From Clostridiales bacterium (GTDB lineage: Bacteria; Bacillota; Clostridia; Oscillospirales; CAG-382): a stretch of DNA of 64,000 nucleotides. How positions within the stretch are numbered: position 1 is the stretch's first letter; each line of letters starts with the position of its first letter. Positions 35,186 through 44,985 of this stretch are shown here, piece after piece. The stretch spans positions 85,969-149,968 of the forward strand of contig QAKH01000079.1 in the NCBI GenBank assembly GCA_003343885.1. Reading direction: 5' to 3'. Made by a program: the position numbers and the translations under genes. The notes under the pieces are model-generated. The model worked only from the letters and a program-made list of their open reading frames with translations. It did not search any database and was not told the origin of the DNA.

Positions 35186-35350
35186 TTGAGCATTGCTTAT
35201 CCGTTACCCGATTCGGAGGTTAAGATCATCGGGTTCGGGGCATATCACGGTTCGGCGAAAACCGAGACTGCCGAACTTATTGTCCTCGAACGGTTGATCG
35301 AAGCAAAGCGGCTCGGCTGCCACTATAGATGTTTGGGACAATCCTCTTAG
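35186..35350 (+). pseudogene. Remnant of an erythromycin esterase/ChaN-like gene
   Basis: An open stretch of 54 codons without ATG reads PDSEVKIIGFGAYHGSAKTE then TAELIVLERLIEAKRLG before a stop. The pattern 'ii-G-f/l-GaxHGsxxtxelxxxll' is that of the first motif of the Ere/ChaN-like fold. A divergent full-length relative is encoded at 37.7 kb. This looks like an internal fragment left after deletion. Confidence 0.5.
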
Positions 35351-35438
35351 ATGTAATATGCTAATTACAGATACACTGAAGTTGATTGAATCTGATGTAC
35401 ATAAGATAATACGACACTAAACTATCGAAAATGTTTTT

Positions 35439-37715
35439 ATGAGGTTCCCTCACTATACCCAACTCGATGCAATGGATTGCGGCCCGACGTCGCTGCGGAT
35501 CGTCGCGCAGTTCTACGGCCGGCATTACTCGCTGCAAAATCTGCGCGAGCGGTGCCACATCACGCGCGAAGGCGTCTCTCTGCTGGGGATCAGCGATGCT
35601 GCGGAGTCGATCGGTTTCCGTACTACGGGCGTCAAGATCACGTGGCATCAACTGCGCGACGAAGCCAACCTGCCGTGCATCGTCCACTGGAACCAGCAGC
35701 ATTTCGTGGTGGTCTACAGAATCGCCCGCAAACGCGGTAAATGGTGGGTATATGTCTCCGATCCGGCATCGGGACTGCTCAAATACACCGAGGAGCAGTT
35801 TCTGAAGGCATGGATACAAAGTCGGGAACTGCCGAACCGCACGGAATCGGCCGCTCGCCCGCAGCAGGAAGTCCCTTCGCTCGCTTCCGCCGATTTCCTT
35901 GCCGGCCCGGCCAACGGCAAAGGCATCGCCCTGTTGCTGGAGCCTACGCCCCAATTCTACAAGGAAAAGGGCGACGAGGACAAGCGGCTGAAACTGGGTT
36001 ATCTGCTGCAATATCTGCGGCCCTATAAAAACTACCTTGCACAGCTCGCGCTGGCGATGCTCACAGCCAGCATACTGAGCCTTATCCTGCCGTTCCTCAC
36101 ACAGTCGGTCGTCGACAAGGGCATCGGTACGGGCAATCTCTCGTTCGTGGTGATGATGCTCATCGCCCAAGTGGTGCTGGTGTTGGGCCAGTTGGCCAAT
36201 AACCTCATCCGCTCGTGGCTGATGCTACACATGACCACCCGGATCAGCATTTCGCTCATCTCGGACTTTTTGGCCAAGCTCATGCGTCTTCCGATCGCCT
36301 TCTTCGATTCGAAGATGGTGGGCGACATCATGCAGCGCATCGGCGACTACGACCGCATTCAGTCGTTCCTCACGGGCTCGTTGCTGAGCATGGCGATGGC
36401 CGTCGTGTCGTTCGTCATCTACGGAGCCGTGATGGGCGGCTACGACCCGACGATTCTCGGCATCTTCCTGTTGGGCAGTGCACTCTACATCGGCTGGATC
36501 CTGCTCTTCATGAAGCGTCGCCGCAAGCTCGACTACATGCGCTTCCAAGAGGCGGCAGCCAACCAGAGCAACATCGTGCAGCTCATCAATGGTATGCAGG
36601 ACATCAAACTCAACGACTGCGAAAAACAGAAACGCTGGGAATGGGAGCGCATTCAGGCGCGGCTGTTCCAAGTCTCCATCAAAGGGCTCGTTCTGGGGCA
36701 GACGCAGGAGGTGGGCGGCACGTTCATCGACCAGACCAAGAACGTCGTCATCTCGTTCCTCGCAGCCTCGGCCGTCATCGAGGGCGATATGACCCTCGGC
36801 ATGATGGTCGCCCTGCAATACATCATCGGTCAGCTCAACGCACCGCTGTCGCAGTTCATCCAATTCGTGCAGGCGACGCAGGATGCGAAGATCTCGCTCG
36901 AACGCCTTTCGGAAATTCAGGAGAAAGACGACGAGGAGCCGGCCGACGAAGAACGCATCCGCATGATTCCCGACAATGCCGACATCGAATTCCGGGGCGT
37001 AACGTTCCAATACGACGGCCCGCACTCGGCCAAAGCGCTCGACGACGTGTCGGTAACGATCCCGGCGGACAAGGTTACGGCCATTGTCGGGGCGAGCGGC
37101 TCGGGGAAGACCACGATGCTCAAGCTGATGCTGGGCTTCTACACGCCGACCTCGGGCGAAGTGCTGCTCCATGACCGCCGCATCGCGCAGTACAGCCCGT
37201 CGTGCTGGCGCCGGGCATGCGGTACGGTCATGCAGGAGGGATACATCTTTTCGGATACCATAGCCGGTAATATCGGCGTCTCGGACGAACGGCCCGACAT
37301 GGAGCGGGTGCGCCGCGCCACGCGCATCGCCAACATCGACACCTTCATCGACGAACTGCCCTTGGGCTACAACACGAAGATCGGTGCCGACGGACACGGA
37401 CTGAGCGTCGGGCAGAAACAGAGGCTTCTGATCGCGCGGGCCGCCTACAAGGATGCGAAGTACCTCTTCTTCGACGAGGCGACCAACTCTTTGGACGCGA
37501 ACAACGAACGCACGATCATGGAGCGCCTCGACCGGCTCTTCGAGAACAAGACGGTCGTGGTGGTGGCGCACCGCCTCTCGACGGTCCGCAATGCCGACAA
37601 AATCGTCGTATTGGACCACGGACGCATCGTCGAACAGGGTACGCACGACGAGCTGACGGCCAAACGGGGATATTATTACGAACTGGTGAGAAATCAGTTG
37701 GAATTGGGAAATTGA
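35439..37715 (+). CDS. Peptidase-containing ABC exporter (C39, PCAT)
   Basis: The protein is 758 residues. The N-terminal C39 cysteine peptidase (1-130) has catalytic Cys14 in AMDCGPTSLR, His in QQHFVVVYR and Asp in YVSDPASG. A six-helix membrane domain (about 190-480) follows. The ATPase has Walker A VGASGSGKTT (about 549), an unusual signature LSVGQKQR (LSGGQ expected; about 655) and Walker B YLFFDEATNSLD. PCATs cut GG leaders and export the core, so this is the shared exporter for the precursors. It is followed by HlyD and TolC genes that complete a channel across both membranes. Confidence 0.9.
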   Translation: MRFPHYTQLDAMDCGPTSLRIVAQFYGRHYSLQNLRERCHITREGVSLLGISDAAESIGFRTTGVKITWHQLRDEANLPCIVHWNQQHFVVVYRIARKRGKWWVYVSDPASGLLKYTEEQFLKAWIQSRELPNRTESAARPQQEVPSLASADFLAGPANGKGIALLLEPTPQFYKEKGDEDKRLKLGYLLQYLRPYKNYLAQLALAMLTASILSLILPFLTQSVVDKGIGTGNLSFVVMMLIAQVVLVLGQLANNLIRSWLMLHMTTRISISLISDFLAKLMRLPIAFFDSKMVGDIMQRIGDYDRIQSFLTGSLLSMAMAVVSFVIYGAVMGGYDPTILGIFLLGSALYIGWILLFMKRRRKLDYMRFQEAAANQSNIVQLINGMQDIKLNDCEKQKRWEWERIQARLFQVSIKGLVLGQTQEVGGTFIDQTKNVVISFLAASAVIEGDMTLGMMVALQYIIGQLNAPLSQFIQFVQATQDAKISLERLSEIQEKDDEEPADEERIRMIPDNADIEFRGVTFQYDGPHSAKALDDVSVTIPADKVTAIVGASGSGKTTMLKLMLGFYTPTSGEVLLHDRRIAQYSPSCWRRACGTVMQEGYIFSDTIAGNIGVSDERPDMERVRRATRIANIDTFIDELPLGYNTKIGADGHGLSVGQKQRLLIARAAYKDAKYLFFDEATNSLDANNERTIMERLDRLFENKTVVVVAHRLSTVRNADKIVVLDHGRIVEQGTHDELTAKRGYYYELVRNQLELGN

Positions 37716-37740
37716 ATTTGATCGGAAAATGTTTCAGACC

Positions 37741-38973
37741 ATGAGAATCAAAGTATTGTTTATCTTCATTTCCCTGCTTGTTGTTTGCCCGACACATGGA
37801 CAGGATAGCTATGTCTCGCCCAAAATAGAGGAGTATATCGATTTTATCGACGACTGCCATACCTCACCCGTAGATTATGTAATGGGGCTGTTCGACAGAT
37901 ACGACGTCGTTATTCTGGGTGAACGGGATCACCGGGACACGACGCAATACGACCTGATCGAGCAGATTATGTCCGACCCCCGGTTTATCGATCAGGTCGG
38001 GCTTATAATGACAGAGGTCGGGGTTTACAACATGGCCGGAACGGTCGATTGCATCGTCAACGCCAGTTATGCGTCGGATCGGGAGTTCGAGACCGCGCTA
38101 TGGGATGCCTATCAAAATCTGGATTACACGCCTTTGTGGGAGAATACCAATTTCCATCAGTACCTCTGTTCCGTTTATCGGATCAACAAGCGTCTCCCGA
38201 CGGAAAAAAAGCTGCATATCTCATGTACCGACGTTCCGTTTTCATGGCATCAGACGGAAGGGCTGACGCACGAACAATTTCAGGATTTCCTGCACATATG
38301 GGATTACAAAGACATCGTTATGGGCAACAACGCCTTGACGGAGTTGTATAAATTGTTCGACGGCCCCGATCCACGTAAAAAAGCATTGATCATTTTCAAC
38401 TCGCCGCACTCCTTTTTAACCGGTCCGAACAGCCGACCGGCCCCCTACGCCGGGCAGATCATCGCGGAGCGATTTCCGGGCCGGGTCGCCAACGTGGCGA
38501 TTAACTGGGCAAAAAGGCGGAATGGGTATCGGGGCCTGACGCAAAACGGGAAATGGGATGCTGCATTTGCTGCGTGCGGAAACAAAAGCATTGGATTCGA
38601 TCTGGCGGGCACGCCTTTCGGGGAGGATCGGTTCGACTTACGTCCCGGCTACTTCAAAAAACGACTCGAATACAAAGAGGTTTATACCGGATTTATTTTT
38701 TATAAACCGGTCGGAGAATGGGTTTTCGGGATTGGGATTCCGAACATGGCCGATGCAGGCTTTGTGGATGAACTGGCCCGCCGCGACAGCGAAATCTGGA
38801 GTGGGGAGACGATGAGCAGCCCCGAAGAACGGGCCGAGATTTATGATTATTACGCCAGAACCCGAAGTTTCCGAATTCCGGATTTGTCGGGGCAAACCTC
38901 ATTTATAGAAAAAATCGACAGGCAGATCAGCCGGTACTATAAATCCGGAGTCCGAAAAGGGGAAACAGAGTAG
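37741..38973 (+). CDS. Exported erythromycin esterase/ChaN-like domain protein
   Basis: The protein is 410 residues from ATG 37741 (ATG 37729 also possible), with signal peptide IKVLFIFISLLVVCPTHGQ. The fold is suggested by VVILGERDHRDTTQYDLIEQ, LIMTEVG and IFNSPHSF, which line up with the His/Glu active site pattern of the Ere/ChaN/TIKI group. Some members are hydrolases or proteases; the substrate here is unknown. It sits between exporter and HlyD genes, so it may act on the peptide or give immunity. A fragment of a relative lies at 35.2 kb. Confidence 0.6.
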   Translation: MRIKVLFIFISLLVVCPTHGQDSYVSPKIEEYIDFIDDCHTSPVDYVMGLFDRYDVVILGERDHRDTTQYDLIEQIMSDPRFIDQVGLIMTEVGVYNMAGTVDCIVNASYASDREFETALWDAYQNLDYTPLWENTNFHQYLCSVYRINKRLPTEKKLHISCTDVPFSWHQTEGLTHEQFQDFLHIWDYKDIVMGNNALTELYKLFDGPDPRKKALIIFNSPHSFLTGPNSRPAPYAGQIIAERFPGRVANVAINWAKRRNGYRGLTQNGKWDAAFAACGNKSIGFDLAGTPFGEDRFDLRPGYFKKRLEYKEVYTGFIFYKPVGEWVFGIGIPNMADAGFVDELARRDSEIWSGETMSSPEERAEIYDYYARTRSFRIPDLSGQTSFIEKIDRQISRYYKSGVRKGETE

Positions 38974-39052
38974 GAAAAACCGCCCCTGCGTGTTTACGAA
39001 AAATATATTTGGAATAATATATTTCAATATACGATGCCAAAACTCAAATAAT

Positions 39053-40363
39053 ATGCCGCAAAGAACGAATTTGTACAGCGACGAGGCCCAAGCGATTCTG
39101 GGTCGGGCACCGTCGTGGGTGGTGCGCTGGGGAATCACGGTCGTGTTTTTGATTTTTGCAGGAATCGTCATCGGCTGCTATTTTATCAAGTACCCCGATA
39201 CGATCGAGGCTCCGGCGGTCATCACGACCGTCAATCCTCCCTCCGATCTGGTGGCGCGTTACGACGGGCTGATCGACACGCTCTGCGTAAAGGACAAAGA
39301 GCTCGTCGAACGGGGAGAGCTCATCGCCGTGCTGCACAATGCCGCGGAGCGACGGGACGTGGAGCGCCTCTCGGAGCATCTTCTCGCCGCCGATACGCTC
39401 GCGCCCGCCGCCCTCGCAGCCAGTCCGTGGCTCGACGGAGAATATGCGCTCGGGGAGCTGCAATCCGCCTTCGCCGAGTTTCAAAGCCGCTGCCGCGACT
39501 ACCGCCACTACCTTGCGACGGACAATATCGCCCGCAAAAAAGAGCTTCTGCGCGAACAGATCGCCAAGAACCGTGAGTATTACGCCAAACTCGAACGGCA
39601 GCGTTCGCTGCTGCTGCAGGATCTCGATTACGGCCGCCGCACGCTGGAGCGGGATTCGCTGCTTCTGGCCGAAGCCGTGATCTCCGCCGCCGACTACGAA
39701 ACCACGGCCCAGAACTACCTCTCGAAGCAGAACACGAAGGCGGGGTTCGACGCCACGCTCACCTCGACCGAGCTGCAAATCATCCAGTCGGAGCAACAGC
39801 TCGTGGAACTGACGCTCCAACAGGAAAACGAAACGGCGGAATACGAGCGGACGCTGGAGCAGAGCCGCCAGCAGCTCGCGGCCCAGATCGCCCAATGGCG
39901 GCAGCAGTATGTGCTGGAGGCTCCGGTCGCCGGACGCGTAACGCTCGTGAACTATTGGAGCGAGAACCAGCATGTCGCCGTCGGCGACAAACTGGCGAGC
40001 ATCGTTCCGGACGGTGCGACGGAGGTCATCGGTCGCCTGCAGGTTCCCTCGGCGGGCTTCGGCAAAGTGAAGGTCGGCCAAGGGGTGAACGTGAAGCTCA
40101 ACGGCTATCCCTACATGGAGTTCGGCGTGCTGCGGGGACGGATACGTTCGCTGTCGGCCGTACCGGAACAGATACAGACCCAAAGCGGTACGACCATCGC
40201 CTATACCGCCGAGGTCGTCTTCCCCGACGGAATGACCACATCGTACAAGCGCGAGCTGCCGATGATTCAGCGGATGGACGGCACGGCGGAGATCGTAACC
40301 GAAGACATGCGGCTGATCGAACGCTTCATCCAGCCCGTTGTGTCGCTTTTCAAAAACCGATGA
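39053..40363 (+). CDS. HlyD-family membrane fusion protein
   Basis: The protein is 436 residues from ATG 39053. There is a short cytosolic start, one membrane anchor (WGITVVFLIFAGIVIGCYFI), then a lipoyl/barrel half (IEAPAVITTVNPPSDLVARY). A long coiled-coil hairpin (about 85-290) with many Glu/Gln/Leu heptads follows. The second half ends in APVAGRVTLVNYWSENQHVA and a beta-barrel region. It bridges the inner-membrane PCAT to the outer-membrane TolC. It overlaps the TolC gene by 4 nt (ATGA). Confidence 0.85.
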   Translation: MPQRTNLYSDEAQAILGRAPSWVVRWGITVVFLIFAGIVIGCYFIKYPDTIEAPAVITTVNPPSDLVARYDGLIDTLCVKDKELVERGELIAVLHNAAERRDVERLSEHLLAADTLAPAALAASPWLDGEYALGELQSAFAEFQSRCRDYRHYLATDNIARKKELLREQIAKNREYYAKLERQRSLLLQDLDYGRRTLERDSLLLAEAVISAADYETTAQNYLSKQNTKAGFDATLTSTELQIIQSEQQLVELTLQQENETAEYERTLEQSRQQLAAQIAQWRQQYVLEAPVAGRVTLVNYWSENQHVAVGDKLASIVPDGATEVIGRLQVPSAGFGKVKVGQGVNVKLNGYPYMEFGVLRGRIRSLSAVPEQIQTQSGTTIAYTAEVVFPDGMTTSYKRELPMIQRMDGTAEIVTEDMRLIERFIQPVVSLFKNR

Positions 40364-41733
40364 GCCGTATGAGACGAACGTACATCGTACCGCTCGGACT
40401 GCTGCTGCTCTTCGGCACCTCCGGCTTCGCACAGGAGCGCCGCTGGACGCTGGAAGAGTGCATTGCGCATGCCTACGAGCACAACATCGAAATCAAAACA
40501 GAGGAACTCACGGCCGCGGAAAAACGCATTGCATTGTCCGAATCGAAATGGAACTATGCTCCCGATCTCTCCGCCTCGACCGGCGTATCGTTCTCGACAG
40601 GACGCGTTCTCGACGAGACGACCTATGAGTTCGTGGAGAACGAGACCGTGGCGGGCAACAACGCCTCGCTCGGGGCGAATATCCAGATCTTCGGAGGGCT
40701 GAAGAACTACTACAACCTCAAACGCGCGCAGCTCGACCTGCGCTCGTCGCTGCTCGCCGTGGAGAAGATGCGCAACGACGTGCGGATGAACGTTACGGCC
40801 TATTATCTGGAGATACTGTGTGCCGAGGAGACGATCCGCGACGCCGAACAGGTCGTGGCGGAACTGAGGATACAAGAAGAGAAGACGGCCAAGAAGGTCG
40901 AGGCCCGCAAGGTTACGACGGCCGACCTGCTGCAAATCCGATCGCAACTGGCCGATGCGGAGAACGACGTGCTGACGGCACGGAACACCTACGACATCGC
41001 GCGGCTGAACCTCTGCCAGCTGCTCGAAATCGACGACTATACGACCTTCCGGACCGTTGCGCCCGATGTCGGGGAGCTGACTCGTTACGACATCGCGGAC
41101 AGCCCGGCAGAAGTGCTCGACGCCGCCCGGGGATTGCCCGAGCTGGAGGCGGCACGCGTGGGGATCGACCTGGCCCGCCGCAACCTGCAAATCGCACGCA
41201 CGGCCTATTGGCCGACGCTCTCACTCTCGGTCGGGTACGGGTCGAGCTATTCGGACGCCCGGCAGAAGATGTTCCAGAATCCCGACGGCACCTATCGCTA
41301 CGACGCCTATCCGTTTTTCGAACAATACAAGGACAATGCGAGCAGCTATGTGTCGCTGTCGCTCAATATTCCGATTTTCGGCAAATTCACGACCCGCAAG
41401 AACGTGCAGCGGCAGAAACTCGCCATACGGCAGGCCGAATACGCCCTGCGTACCACCGAGAAACAGGTGGAGAAGGAGGTTACGCAGGCGCTCATCGATG
41501 CCCGCACGGCATGGGAGCGATACCTCGGAGCGCAGAAATACGTCGCCTCGGCCGAGGAGGCGGCCCGGCAGATCGCCCGCAAGTACGACCTCGGTGCCGC
41601 GACCGTAACGGATTATAATACCGCCATCAGTACGCAAGTCAAGGCCCGATCGCAACTCCTGCAGACGAAATACGAATATCTATTCAAGATAAAGACTTTA
41701 ACCTATTATACGAACTACTACTATGGAGAATGA
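40360..41733 (+). CDS. TolC-like outer membrane efflux protein
   Basis: The protein is 457 residues with signal peptide (YIVPLGLLLLFGTSGFAQ) and the start of mature TolC-type sequence WTLEECIAHAYEHNIEIKTE. Two similar halves of long helices alternate with strand segments (LSASTGVSFSTGRV, SYVSLSLNIPIFGKFTTRKN), as in outer membrane efflux channels. It completes the type I-like export route. Its end overlaps the B12-type radical SAM gene by 11 nt. Confidence 0.85.
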   Translation: MSRMRRTYIVPLGLLLLFGTSGFAQERRWTLEECIAHAYEHNIEIKTEELTAAEKRIALSESKWNYAPDLSASTGVSFSTGRVLDETTYEFVENETVAGNNASLGANIQIFGGLKNYYNLKRAQLDLRSSLLAVEKMRNDVRMNVTAYYLEILCAEETIRDAEQVVAELRIQEEKTAKKVEARKVTTADLLQIRSQLADAENDVLTARNTYDIARLNLCQLLEIDDYTTFRTVAPDVGELTRYDIADSPAEVLDAARGLPELEAARVGIDLARRNLQIARTAYWPTLSLSVGYGSSYSDARQKMFQNPDGTYRYDAYPFFEQYKDNASSYVSLSLNIPIFGKFTTRKNVQRQKLAIRQAEYALRTTEKQVEKEVTQALIDARTAWERYLGAQKYVASAEEAARQIARKYDLGAATVTDYNTAISTQVKARSQLLQTKYEYLFKIKTLTYYTNYYYGE

Positions 41734-43600
41734 AGGACAGCAAACTAAAAAGCAAGTCATTTTAGGATGGGCGCCTCCCGCAAATGTTTATATGCCTTCG
41801 CCGGCTATGTCGGTGTTAAAAGCCTATCTCCAAAATTTCGGATACAACGTCTGCATCGAATATTGGAACCTTTATTTGCGGAAGCTCCAGAACGAATTTA
41901 TGTGGAGTGACGGTACTTTGGCAGATGAAGGAGCCGAACATCTATTGCTGTACTACAATTATTTGGCGATCAAACATAAAGACACTTGTGCATATAATCG
42001 CTTGAAAGTTTTGCTGAAGGCTATCAAACCTCAGTATATCAATATGTCTCCTAATTTTTGGGATGAACATATGCATCAATATGCCCAAAAGTTCGAAGAA
42101 CTGTTGAATGAAATCATAGATAAATACGATTTCGACAATATCTTGTATTTCGGGCTGGAGGTAAATTTGTATCAATGGGTTTGTTCGAGTATTATCGCAG
42201 AAAAAATCAAAGAGAAAAGTCCATCTGCAGTAATCGTTGTCGGAGGCATCGGCACCAAAGAAGCGGCGATTGCCTATTTGCAAAATTTCGCACAATTCGA
42301 TATCGCTATGTGGGGCGAAGGCGAGATTCCTCTGCTTCATTTGACTGAGAAAATTTCCGATGATAAAACGGATGAATTATCCTCGATCGGCAACATAGCA
42401 TACAGAGTAAATGGCGAAATTCTAACATCCCGAGTACCTAATATGGAGTTCGCCGATTTATCGTCTAAAGCTCTCCGGCCGGATTATTCCGATTTTTTCG
42501 ATAAGATGGACTGCTATGGTGTTCCCAAGCAATATGCATTGTTATCTTTTGAAAACAGTAGAAGCTGCCATTGGAAGAAATGTCATTTCTGCTACTTAAA
42601 CATGGGTTATAAATTCCGGAAAAAGGATATAGCCGTCACATTGGATGAGATCGCCGATTCGGTTAAGAAATACGGAATTTACAGAATTCAGTTTCTGGAT
42701 AATGATCTTATCGACAATGACTTTACTCGCTTCGACGCTTTCCTTGACGGACTGATGGAAATCAGAGAGCAGTATCCTCGATTATCCATCGATTTGGGCG
42801 AGATCATATCACATGGAATCAATGCACGGGTAATCAAGAAGATGGCTTTGGCTGGATTCAATCATGTGCAAATCGGATATGAATCTCCTTCAGACAATCT
42901 TTTACGAAAGATCGACAAGAAAAATACATTTTCCAGTAATCTCTTATTCATCAAGTTCGCTTATAAGTACAGAATTCATGTCAACGGAGCGAACGTTTTA
43001 CGGGGCTTGATAGAAGAAACGGAAGACGATATAATCGAGAGCATTGACAATCTGCATTTTTTAAGGTTCTTTTATGCCGAAAACTTTTTCAAGCATAACA
43101 TATCTCAATTAGCTGTAATCAAGTCCAGTCCATATTATAACAAGATAAAGGACGAATTGCCATACCGATGGGCCGAAAATCCGATGGCTATGCTTCTGCC
43201 ACGAAATTACTTGCAGGACGAGACTAAGATCATCCTTCTCGAACATCTGAAATTATCTCAGAATCTATTGTGGGACAAATTTATAGAAATCGAACATTAT
43301 TATAAAAGCCAGCATTATTCCTATCTTTTCGTTGTCTACGATGATAAGGCTGTATACAAAGAATACTGCAATGGAACACTGATAAATGAGTTGGAATTCG
43401 ATACGCATTCTACGGAGTGGAACGTATTGCAAAAAGCCAATGAGGAAGTCATCTCTCTCGTTGAATTGGCCAAAGAATGTCATATCGAGGAAAAGAGTCT
43501 CATTCCCATTATAGATGGGTTGTTTGCGGAAAGGCTGATTTTCCATAACCGCGATTATTCGGAGATTGTTTCCGTCGTCGATATATCCACCTCAAAATGA
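41723..43600 (+). CDS. B12-binding-type radical SAM RiPP maturase (rSAM_ocin-like)
   Basis: The protein is 625 residues. The N-terminal half (about 10-220) has the Rossmann-like pattern of a cobalamin-binding domain (VIVVGGIGTKEAAIAYL, MWGEGEIPLL). The radical SAM motif is SRSCHWKKCHFCYLN with C282, C287 and C290, spaced Cx4CxxC rather than Cx3CxxC. A C-terminal winged-helix-like region (about 540-620) resembles that of the RiPP maturation radical SAM protein 1 family, which includes C-methyltransferases. It is strongly AT-rich compared with the TolC gene it overlaps, suggesting separate origin. Its likely partner is precursor 7. Confidence 0.75.
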   Translation: MENEGQQTKKQVILGWAPPANVYMPSPAMSVLKAYLQNFGYNVCIEYWNLYLRKLQNEFMWSDGTLADEGAEHLLLYYNYLAIKHKDTCAYNRLKVLLKAIKPQYINMSPNFWDEHMHQYAQKFEELLNEIIDKYDFDNILYFGLEVNLYQWVCSSIIAEKIKEKSPSAVIVVGGIGTKEAAIAYLQNFAQFDIAMWGEGEIPLLHLTEKISDDKTDELSSIGNIAYRVNGEILTSRVPNMEFADLSSKALRPDYSDFFDKMDCYGVPKQYALLSFENSRSCHWKKCHFCYLNMGYKFRKKDIAVTLDEIADSVKKYGIYRIQFLDNDLIDNDFTRFDAFLDGLMEIREQYPRLSIDLGEIISHGINARVIKKMALAGFNHVQIGYESPSDNLLRKIDKKNTFSSNLLFIKFAYKYRIHVNGANVLRGLIEETEDDIIESIDNLHFLRFFYAENFFKHNISQLAVIKSSPYYNKIKDELPYRWAENPMAMLLPRNYLQDETKIILLEHLKLSQNLLWDKFIEIEHYYKSQHYSYLFVVYDDKAVYKEYCNGTLINELEFDTHSTEWNVLQKANEEVISLVELAKECHIEEKSLIPIIDGLFAERLIFHNRDYSEIVSVVDISTSK

Positions 43601-43607
43601 CAAAGCC

Positions 43608-44876
43608 ATGATTATTCGTAAAATCATTTGTCTGCTGTTCGCAGTCCTTCTGGTGCGGAGCGGAATCGCCCAAGAAAACCCGTATGACAATGCAATCGGA
43701 GAGGCTATCTCCCGAAGCGACTGGTTCGAAACGAGAGTCCGTTATGAGCGGACCGCCGACAGTCTGAGTGATTACATGCGGCTGTTCTCGGGAGCGCTGC
43801 TCGATCATAATTTCAACAATCCGGCGGGCGCCGTCGAGAAAATCCAGCGCATGTACGATGAGTACAACGCCCAAATGGGCGGCAACTTTTTCTCATTGTT
43901 CTGGATGATGTCCGACAATCTGGCAAAACTCGGACACTTCAATGCTGCCCATGATATTTGTACGAGCCTGCTTGCGCAAGGCCGTGACTATATGGACGAG
44001 GGGACGCGGACTGCTTTCGAGACCAATGCCGTCCTTTTCGGGCTTCAATCCCAGTGGCCCCGAATGGGAATATCGGATGCCGACACGAACTACGACATAC
44101 CGTTCGACGTCGAGGACGAACAAATCAAGTTCACTGTTGTCCGCGGCACACAACGTATCAGCGCAATGCTTGATTCCGGAGGGCAAATGACGGTTATCGA
44201 CAAGCAATTGACGGAGAGATTGGGGTTACCGCTGTCGGCGGATTCGATCTGGTTCAACGAAACGCGGTGCCCTCTCGCATTGCTCGACACCCTGCGATTG
44301 GGCGCGGCCGTGTTCGTCAATATTCCGTGTGTGGTCTTGCCCCTCGGAGAGACGGGAGTTACGGATTGCAGCCTTATTCTCGGAAACGATGTGTTGCAAC
44401 TCTTTCCTGAGATCGAATTGGACTACGGAGTTCGGGAGTTGCGCTTAAAGTCGCATACGACACCGCTGCCCGATGCTCCTCGGAATTTGATGCTCCACAA
44501 AATACCTTATATTCTGGTGAAACTGAACGGAATCCCCGCAACGATGGTTTGGGATACGGGAGCCTCGAAATCGTCGGTCGAACCGGAATTCCATGAGGCG
44601 CATCGCGACCGGCTTCCGCCGTTGCAGGCACACGGACGCAAACGCGGGAAAACCGCGACCGGATACAGCCCGGTACTCGAATACGCCATACTGCCGCAAA
44701 TGGAACTGACAATCGGGGATAAAACGGGTGTGATGACTAACCTGTATGTGATCGAAGATATGCCCCATTCCCAGTTGATGGGAATACCCTTCGACGGAAC
44801 ATTGGGTGTACTGCCTCCCGCTGAATTCAAACGATTGACGATCAATTTTCAGGAAATGTATTTTGTCGTAAATTGA
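43608..44876 (+). CDS. Retropepsin-like aspartyl protease 3, exported
   Basis: The protein is 422 residues from ATG 43608, with signal peptide ICLLFAVLLVRSGIAQ. A helical repeat-like segment (about 30-150) is followed by two aspartyl motifs, SAMLDSGGQMTVID (about 187) and TMVWDTGASKSSVE (about 321). Unlike the other two proteases it has no C-terminal PDZ domain and no lipobox. The first motif is DSG instead of DTG, which still occurs in active retropepsins. It sits between the B12-type maturase and precursor 7. Confidence 0.7.
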   Translation: MIIRKIICLLFAVLLVRSGIAQENPYDNAIGEAISRSDWFETRVRYERTADSLSDYMRLFSGALLDHNFNNPAGAVEKIQRMYDEYNAQMGGNFFSLFWMMSDNLAKLGHFNAAHDICTSLLAQGRDYMDEGTRTAFETNAVLFGLQSQWPRMGISDADTNYDIPFDVEDEQIKFTVVRGTQRISAMLDSGGQMTVIDKQLTERLGLPLSADSIWFNETRCPLALLDTLRLGAAVFVNIPCVVLPLGETGVTDCSLILGNDVLQLFPEIELDYGVRELRLKSHTTPLPDAPRNLMLHKIPYILVKLNGIPATMVWDTGASKSSVEPEFHEAHRDRLPPLQAHGRKRGKTATGYSPVLEYAILPQMELTIGDKTGVMTNLYVIEDMPHSQLMGIPFDGTLGVLPPAEFKRLTINFQEMYFVVN

Positions 44877-44985
44877 TATACGGGGTGGGCTCCCGTATAT
44901 TGATTCCAAATTTTATTATGACCAAAAAATTTAAGGAGCCTTAATAGTTCAGACAGTATTCAAATAACCTAAAACTTAAACTGCT

